Below the pieces are notes generated by a model. That model worked only from the letters and a program-made list of their open reading frames with translations, did no database searches and was not told the DNA's origin. The position numbers and the translations under genes were made by a program. Positions 15,934 through 19,884 of a stretch of 19,884 bases of DNA are shown in pieces. The stretch comes from CAZYJD01 sp964647785 (lineage in GTDB: Bacteria; Bacteroidota; Bacteroidia; NS11-12g; UBA9320): assembly GCA_964647785.1 (NCBI GenBank), contig CAZYJD010000035.1, forward strand, positions 1-19,884, in the 5' to 3' direction. The stretch's first letter is position 1. Every line of letters starts with the position of its first letter.

Positions 15934-16027
15934 ATGTTCTAGGTTAAAGAGGTTATAAGGGTTTAGACGGTTAAGACTTTCCCCTAACTCCCTCCCATCC
16001 TCCCGTCTTCCCGATTAAAGAGCGCAG
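15930..16027. repeat. Long direct repeat, copy 2 (98 bp)
   Basis: Repeats copy 1 at an offset of 115 bases. The only length difference is an extra ATCCTCCC near 15997-16004, which looks like a local slippage of the C-rich segment. It carries five C-runs between 15981 and 16012. A decayed third start (CGCAGATGCTAAATTAGA) follows near 16030. Confidence 0.93.
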
Positions 16028-16105
16028 GACGCAGATGCTAAATTAGACGCTATTAGATCAACATTCCTAACCCCCTTACGCCCTAACTTTCTTCACCACA
16101 ATGCA

Positions 16106-16134
16106 CACAAAGTTTGGCACAAAGTCTCACAAAG
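16106..16134. repeat. Three spaced CACAAAG words
   Basis: CACAAAG occurs at 16106-16112, 16118-16124 and 16128-16134, giving steps of 12 and 10 bases, about one helical turn. Similar words are common in intergenic debris of Bacteroidota genomes (from memory). It could be protein binding sites in phase or decayed simple repeat. Confidence 0.6.
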
Positions 16135-16288
16135 TGATGAATTATCGCGGCTCAGGTATCAGACCCGATAGCTCGGAATCAGAGCGCAGACATAACGGTC
16201 AACGTTAATTAGGCATCAATATCTATCAACTAAAAACCATCGACTAGAAACCCGTCAGCTTTTTTCCTTTTGTGTAATGCGTGAAAAA

Positions 16289-17281
16289 TCAGGAATCCAA
16301 TATTCCCCACAGCCGGTCCTTGAGCTCTTGCATTCCATTTCCGCTTACGCTTGAGATAAAAATATGCTCCACTCCTTCCGGCAATTGCTCTTCCACCAGT
16401 TGAATGAGTTCATCATCGGCCATATCGCATTTGGTGATTGCCAGCAAATGTTTTTTGAACATCAGTTCCGGATTGAACTTCTCCATTTCGGCGCAAAGAA
16501 TCTCGTACTCTTTTTTGATATCCGGACTATCGATTGGAATCATCAAAAGCAGCACAGCATTGCGTTCGATGTGTCGCAAAAAGCGGTGACCCAATCCTTT
16601 GCCTTCTGAAGCTCCTTCAATGATTCCTGGGATATCGGCAATCACAAATGATTTATAGTCGCGATAAGCCACGATGCCCAAATTGGGCACCAGGGTGGTA
16701 AAAGGATAATCGGCTATTTCAGGTTTGGCAGCGGTTATGCTCGACAATAGCGTTGATTTCCCGGCATTGGGGAAACCAACCAGGCCCACATCTGCCAGAA
16801 CCTTGAGCTCTAGAATTTTCCACTCCTCTTTCCCTTCTTCACCAGGCTGTGAAAAACGCGGTGTTTGATGGGTGGATGTTTTGAAATGCCAGTTGCCCAG
16901 ACCACCTCGCCCCCCGGCCAAAAGTACTTCTTCCTGCCCGTCTTCAATGATTTCGAACAACACTTCTCCGGTTTCAGCGTCTTTGGCAACGGTTCCGAGC
17001 GGCACTTCCAGCACTTCGTTCTTACCAGTGCGACCTGTTTTTCTACCAGCGCCACCGTTTTGTCCGGCTTCACAAATCACATGTTTGCGATATTTCAGAT
17101 GCAGGAGGGTCCACATTTGCGCATTGCCCCTGAGCACCACCGATCCACCATGACCGCCATCGCCGCCATCCGGACCGCCTTTGGCATTGAGCTTATCGCG
17201 AAACAGATGTGCACTTCCGGCTCCCCCCTTACCAGATCGGCAGCAGATTTTTACGTAGTCTATAAAATTGGAATTGGGCAT
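16289..17281 (-). CDS. obg: GTPase Obg
   Basis: Essential ribosome-associated GTPase acting in late 50S assembly and stress signalling. The 330-residue protein has the Gly-rich Obg domain (1 to about 158, with GGPDGGDGGHGGSV at 35-48), then the G domain: G1 GFPNAGKS (169-176), switch YPFTTLVPN (192-200), G3 DIPG (216-219), G4 TKCD (283-286, in place of NKxD) and G5 SSVS (310-313). It ends soon after, without the variable C-terminal domain of some homologues. It lies 93 bp after adk in the same direction, a pair common in Bacteroidota. No TAnnTTTG is visible in that gap, so it probably uses the adk promoter. Confidence 0.97.
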   Translation of the reverse strand: MPNSNFIDYVKICCRSGKGGAGSAHLFRDKLNAKGGPDGGDGGHGGSVVLRGNAQMWTLLHLKYRKHVICEAGQNGGAGRKTGRTGKNEVLEVPLGTVAKDAETGEVLFEIIEDGQEEVLLAGGRGGLGNWHFKTSTHQTPRFSQPGEEGKEEWKILELKVLADVGLVGFPNAGKSTLLSSITAAKPEIADYPFTTLVPNLGIVAYRDYKSFVIADIPGIIEGASEGKGLGHRFLRHIERNAVLLLMIPIDSPDIKKEYEILCAEMEKFNPELMFKKHLLAITKCDMADDELIQLVEEQLPEGVEHIFISSVSGNGMQELKDRLWGILDS

Positions 17282-17374
17282 GAACCGATTTCAGAGTTTA
17301 AGTGATAAGCAGTCCAAATCTCACGGAAATGGTTTCATGATAAGGCTGCAATATTTGTTTAGGCTTTAAGAGCG

Positions 17375-17953
17375 TTATACATGCTCATCAATCACCGTGC
17401 AGAGAGCATTGAAAATATCGTCAATGCTTCCCATTCCTTTTACGGATGCCTGTTTGTCTTGGCCGGCATAAAACGATTTCAGGGGCGCAGTTTTCTGCTC
17501 GTATTCCTGAAAACGATTCCGAATGGTGCTTTCATCCTGATCATCGGCTCTGCCTGAGACCTTGCCTCTTTCAAGCAAGCGGCGCACCAGTTCGTCTTCA
17601 TCCACTTCCAGCGAAAGCATGAGATTGACCGAAGTACCAAGTTCACTCAGCATTTGATCCAGGGCCTCGCCCTGTGCAACAGTTCTGGGAAACCCATCGA
17701 AAATGAAGCCTTTGGCCGTTTCCATTTTGTTGGCCACAAAATCCTTCACCATGGCAATGGTCACCTCATCGGGCACCAGTTCCCCCTTGTCGATATAGGA
17801 TTTTGCCAGTTTACCGAGTTCGGTTTCTCCTTTGATATTGGAACGAAACACATCACCGGTGCTCAAGTGGGTGAGTCCGTAGTGTTCCATTAATTTTTCT
17901 GATTGGGTGCCTTTTCCCGCTCCGGGAGGGCCAAATAAGACAATATTGAGCAT
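17375..17953 (-). CDS. adk: Adenylate kinase
   Basis: Converts ATP and AMP to two ADP in the cytosol. From ATG at 17953 it is 192 residues, the short adk form. Motifs: P-loop GPPGAGKG (8-15), LSTGDVFR, DGFPRT (about 86-91) and the short lid region with GRADDQDE, which lacks zinc-binding cysteines. An upstream ATG at 17989 would add 12 residues before the normal MLNIVLFG start and would contain the -7 element, so it is rejected. obg follows in the same direction. It is divergent from the secreted T9SS protein gene. Confidence 0.96.
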   Translation of the reverse strand: MLNIVLFGPPGAGKGTQSEKLMEHYGLTHLSTGDVFRSNIKGETELGKLAKSYIDKGELVPDEVTIAMVKDFVANKMETAKGFIFDGFPRTVAQGEALDQMLSELGTSVNLMLSLEVDEDELVRRLLERGKVSGRADDQDESTIRNRFQEYEQKTAPLKSFYAGQDKQASVKGMGSIDDIFNALCTVIDEHV

Positions 17954-18169
17954 AAACAGGTTTTGGGGCAAAGATAAGGTATGCAGCAAACTCCACGAAC
18001 TTTGATAGAAACGACCTCAATCGAAGATAGAAACTATTAGCGATTTATTTTCTCATCACTGGTCTTTATTCCCGGGCGTATTTCATTTATAATGTTAATT
18101 GAGTTTTAACATCCAGTCAAATAAAGCATTACTACTTGATATTTCCGTAAACAGGGTAGATTATTGTTT
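17954..18169. other. Divergent intergenic region adk / T9SS protein gene
   Basis: 216 AT-rich bases with the adk -7 element at the left. An AT-rich inverted repeat (ATGTTAA, 7-base loop, TTAACAT) lies at 18092-18112. No exact TAnnTTTG is found before the right-hand gene; TAGATTATTG near 18158 is only a loose match. No small gene or RNA is supported. Confidence 0.7.
17969..17976 (-). promoter_or_regulatory. Bacteroidota -7 element of adk
   Basis: On the minus strand TATCTTTG matches TAnnTTTG exactly. It ends 15 bases before the adk ATG, so the leader would be about 10 bases. A TTTG at 17987-17990 is only 10 bases away, too close for a normal -33 element. Confidence 0.6.
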
Positions 18170-19884
18170 ATGATTTTTCATTTTCGCCAGTTAGGCAAGT
18201 TGTTTTTTCTAATATTTCTTGTAACTATTAGCTCAAAAACCCATGCACAACATTTGTTCAATGGAGACATAGAGATTCTGGATCAAAATGGCTGGCCAGT
18301 TAATTGGAGAGGGGTGGGAAGAACCCAATGGCTTAGCATTGATAGTTCAATCAGCTTCAACGGTAAATATTGTTTAAAAATAACAGATCCTGCTCAAAGC
18401 AATGGAGACAATGCAGGTTACAGAACGGCAATGTGCGGAGCCATCCCAGATTCTCTATATACGGTAAGTTGTAAAATCAGGACCCTTTCCAGCAACGCAA
18501 CGCTTTACATAGAATTCTTCGATAAAAGTGGCAATCGAATATTTCATGATCTCAAGGACCAAAGCTCTCAGGCACAATGGTCTACGATGTCTATTTCTGC
18601 CAAAGCCCCAGTAAATGCAGATTCAGTTGGTTTGCTATTTTACAGTAAATCATTCAACACTGGAACTATTTATGGCGATGCTTTTCAAATTGTCGGCCCA
18701 AAGCCTGTACGAGAAGAATCTACCTCAGCGGTGTACTGTGAAGACGAAAAAGTCACCTTTTTTGGAACACCAATTGATAGCAGTGGTTTGTACTCGATTG
18801 ATATCGATAGTGGCTGTTTTCTTCGCCGCGTAAATCGTTTGATCACCTTGCAACCTTCATACTCGCTCTCATTGGCAGACATTACGGTTTGTGAAAATGA
18901 GTTTTTGATGATTAATGATGATACCATTTTCAAACCAGGTGTCTACCGCGACAGCCTTCAAACCCAATATGGGTGCGACAGTATCGTTCAATACAGGATT
19001 ATCCATAAAACTGCAGATACTACTGTGCTCAGTGATTTAAACACCTGCGAAGGAACAGAGGTCAAATTTTTCAACCTGCTTGTAGATACCTCAGGGCGCT
19101 ATGAAATGCGTTTGAAGGGAAGTAATTTTTGTGACAGCCTGATTGTGCAAAATATATCCATACACCCTTCTTACTCCGAAACGCTCCCACCTTTGACCAT
19201 TTGTCCGGGAGATGTAATCAATGTTTTCGGAAACAGCGTAAGCAAAGCAGGAATTTATACACGGACCTATCAAACAAGTAAAGGATGTGACAGCACTTTA
19301 ACACGCTTGGTTAATGTGCACCCCGTAAATGAAAATGTAATTGCAATAGGGCCAAGCGCCTACGCAATGGAAGACAGTGCATTAAGTTATTTATGGATCA
19401 ATTGTGATCTGGGGACCGTAATAAACGAAGAAACGAAGAGGCAATTCACAGCAAAGCGCAGCGGTTATTATGCAGTAAAAGTCACCAGCAAAGCGGGCTG
19501 TGATTTTACCTCTCCATGTGTTTTCCTGGAAGTTAAAGATGATACCTGTTTGGTTACACTCTACGACACCATTATCCATCCGTTATATGACACCAACAAA
19601 ATTCAGGTATATGACACCACAGAATTGACAATAGAAGTTTACGACACCATATACAGTTACTTAAGTGTTGCTGACACCCTCAGAATAAACCTAAACAATG
19701 TACAGGGTTGCGGAAACATTGATGTAAAATTATACCCGAATCCAGCAAGGAATTTTGTCTATCTCGAAGTTTCGGATTTCGACTGCCTGGTGATGAGCAA
19801 GTTCAATCTTTATAACAGCATCGGGCAGATACTTTGGACAGACCAGTTGGTGGAAAATCGGGTTATCAAAATTCCGGTTCACAC
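18170..19884 (+). CDS. Secreted repeat protein with T9SS type A sorting domain (3' partial)
   Basis: The frame is open from ATG 18170 to the window end (571 codons, no stop). Layout: Sec signal peptide (1-26, THA-Q); a jelly-roll, carbohydrate-binding-like domain (about 28-176, with FNGDIEILDQNGWPVNW); and four ~44-residue Cys modules (about 188-231, 239-282, 291-334, 342-385). The modules have a C-x-G/E start, a G-x-Y near the middle and CDS near the end, as in many Bacteroidota adhesin-like proteins. Then come a PKD-like segment (about 400-455, SGYYAVKVTSKAGC), a Tyr-Asp-Thr rich linker (464-508), and the start of a Por-secretion C-terminal domain (KLYPNPARNFVYLEV at 520-534, NSIGQILW at 549-556). 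It is likely exported across the outer membrane by T9SS and attached to the surface. Ligand and role are unknown. The short frames inside it are shadows. Confidence 0.9.
   Translation, partial: MIFHFRQLGKLFFLIFLVTISSKTHAQHLFNGDIEILDQNGWPVNWRGVGRTQWLSIDSSISFNGKYCLKITDPAQSNGDNAGYRTAMCGAIPDSLYTVSCKIRTLSSNATLYIEFFDKSGNRIFHDLKDQSSQAQWSTMSISAKAPVNADSVGLLFYSKSFNTGTIYGDAFQIVGPKPVREESTSAVYCEDEKVTFFGTPIDSSGLYSIDIDSGCFLRRVNRLITLQPSYSLSLADITVCENEFLMINDDTIFKPGVYRDSLQTQYGCDSIVQYRIIHKTADTTVLSDLNTCEGTEVKFFNLLVDTSGRYEMRLKGSNFCDSLIVQNISIHPSYSETLPPLTICPGDVINVFGNSVSKAGIYTRTYQTSKGCDSTLTRLVNVHPVNENVIAIGPSAYAMEDSALSYLWINCDLGTVINEETKRQFTAKRSGYYAVKVTSKAGCDFTSPCVFLEVKDDTCLVTLYDTIIHPLYDTNKIQVYDTTELTIEVYDTIYSYLSVADTLRINLNNVQGCGNIDVKLYPNPARNFVYLEVSDFDCLVMSKFNLYNSIGQILWTDQLVENRVIKIPVH

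Larger units (their letters stand above)
15637..16288. other. Gene-free repeat-rich interval between pheT and obg
   Basis: No credible coding sequence lies here; frames crossing it are interrupted or run through the Ns. It holds the pheT leader (15637-15711), the N gap, two copies of a long direct repeat, GCGCAG microrepeats, three CACAAAG words, and low-complexity AT-rich words near 16220-16260 (ATCAACTAAAAACC and similar). obg ends at its right edge and reads into it, so on the minus strand it forms the obg 3' flank and the pheT upstream region. I see no clear intrinsic terminator. Confidence 0.85.

Noticed and set aside
15815..16027. CRISPR array
   Set aside because: Only two long (90-98 bp) copies are present, joined by simple GCGCAG sequence, with no unique spacers of constant length and no cas genes.
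17954..17989. Twelve extra N-terminal residues on adenylate kinase
   Set aside because: The extension covers the TATCTTTG promoter element, and the family starts at the MLNIVLFG position.
18615..19579. Several short frames on both strands in the right end
   Set aside because: They lie inside the long open secreted-protein frame that runs off the window; the domain content of that frame shows it is the real one.

Overview
This window is a piece of a Bacteroidota chromosome, most likely a flavobacterium-like or other T9SS-bearing lineage; genus cannot be told from the sequence. Support: perfect TAnnTTTG -7 promoter elements instead of E. coli-type promoters, a secreted protein with gliding-associated Cys/Asp repeats ending in a type A Por-secretion (T9SS) sorting domain, a TonB receptor paired with a HmuY-like lipoprotein, and the order pheT / coiled-coil gene / zapA / rny. 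It is a scaffold, not finished sequence: exactly 100 Ns stand at 15712-15811.

Left part (1-9638, plus strand). A 5'-truncated DUF255/YyaL-type thioredoxin-domain protein (1-1842) is followed by a four-gene metal ABC importer of the TroABCD/ZnuABC class (1888-5724). Its genes are joined by stop/start overlaps (ATGA, GTGA, TGATG): a lipoprotein binding protein, an ATPase, a permease carrying a fused C-terminal DtxR/MntR-like regulator domain, and a second permease. A 16-bp perfect palindrome lies just upstream of the importer's promoter. Next comes a TonB-dependent receptor overlapping a HmuY-like lipoprotein gene (5765-8766), probably an outer-membrane heme or metal uptake pair. These genes together look like a metal/heme acquisition block. 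murQ (8802-9638), for cell-wall recycling, follows with its own promoter.

Middle part (9564-15636, minus strand). Transcribed toward the left: pheT, a small coiled-coil gene, zapA, rny and a GT-C-type membrane glycosyltransferase-like gene. Most junctions overlap or are under 51 bp, so this is probably one operon joining translation, division and RNA decay. Its last gene runs tail to tail into murQ with 75 bp of overlapping coding sequence.

Repeat region (15637-16288). This stretch between pheT and obg holds no gene. It contains the N gap, two near-identical copies of a ~90-98 bp repeat with G-quadruplex-type G-runs on the minus strand, GCGCAG microrepeats, and three spaced CACAAAG words.

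Right part. obg and adk (16289-17953, minus strand) form a probable adk-obg pair. Divergent from adk is a large secreted, repeat-containing T9SS cargo protein (18170 to the window end), cut off inside its C-terminal sorting domain.
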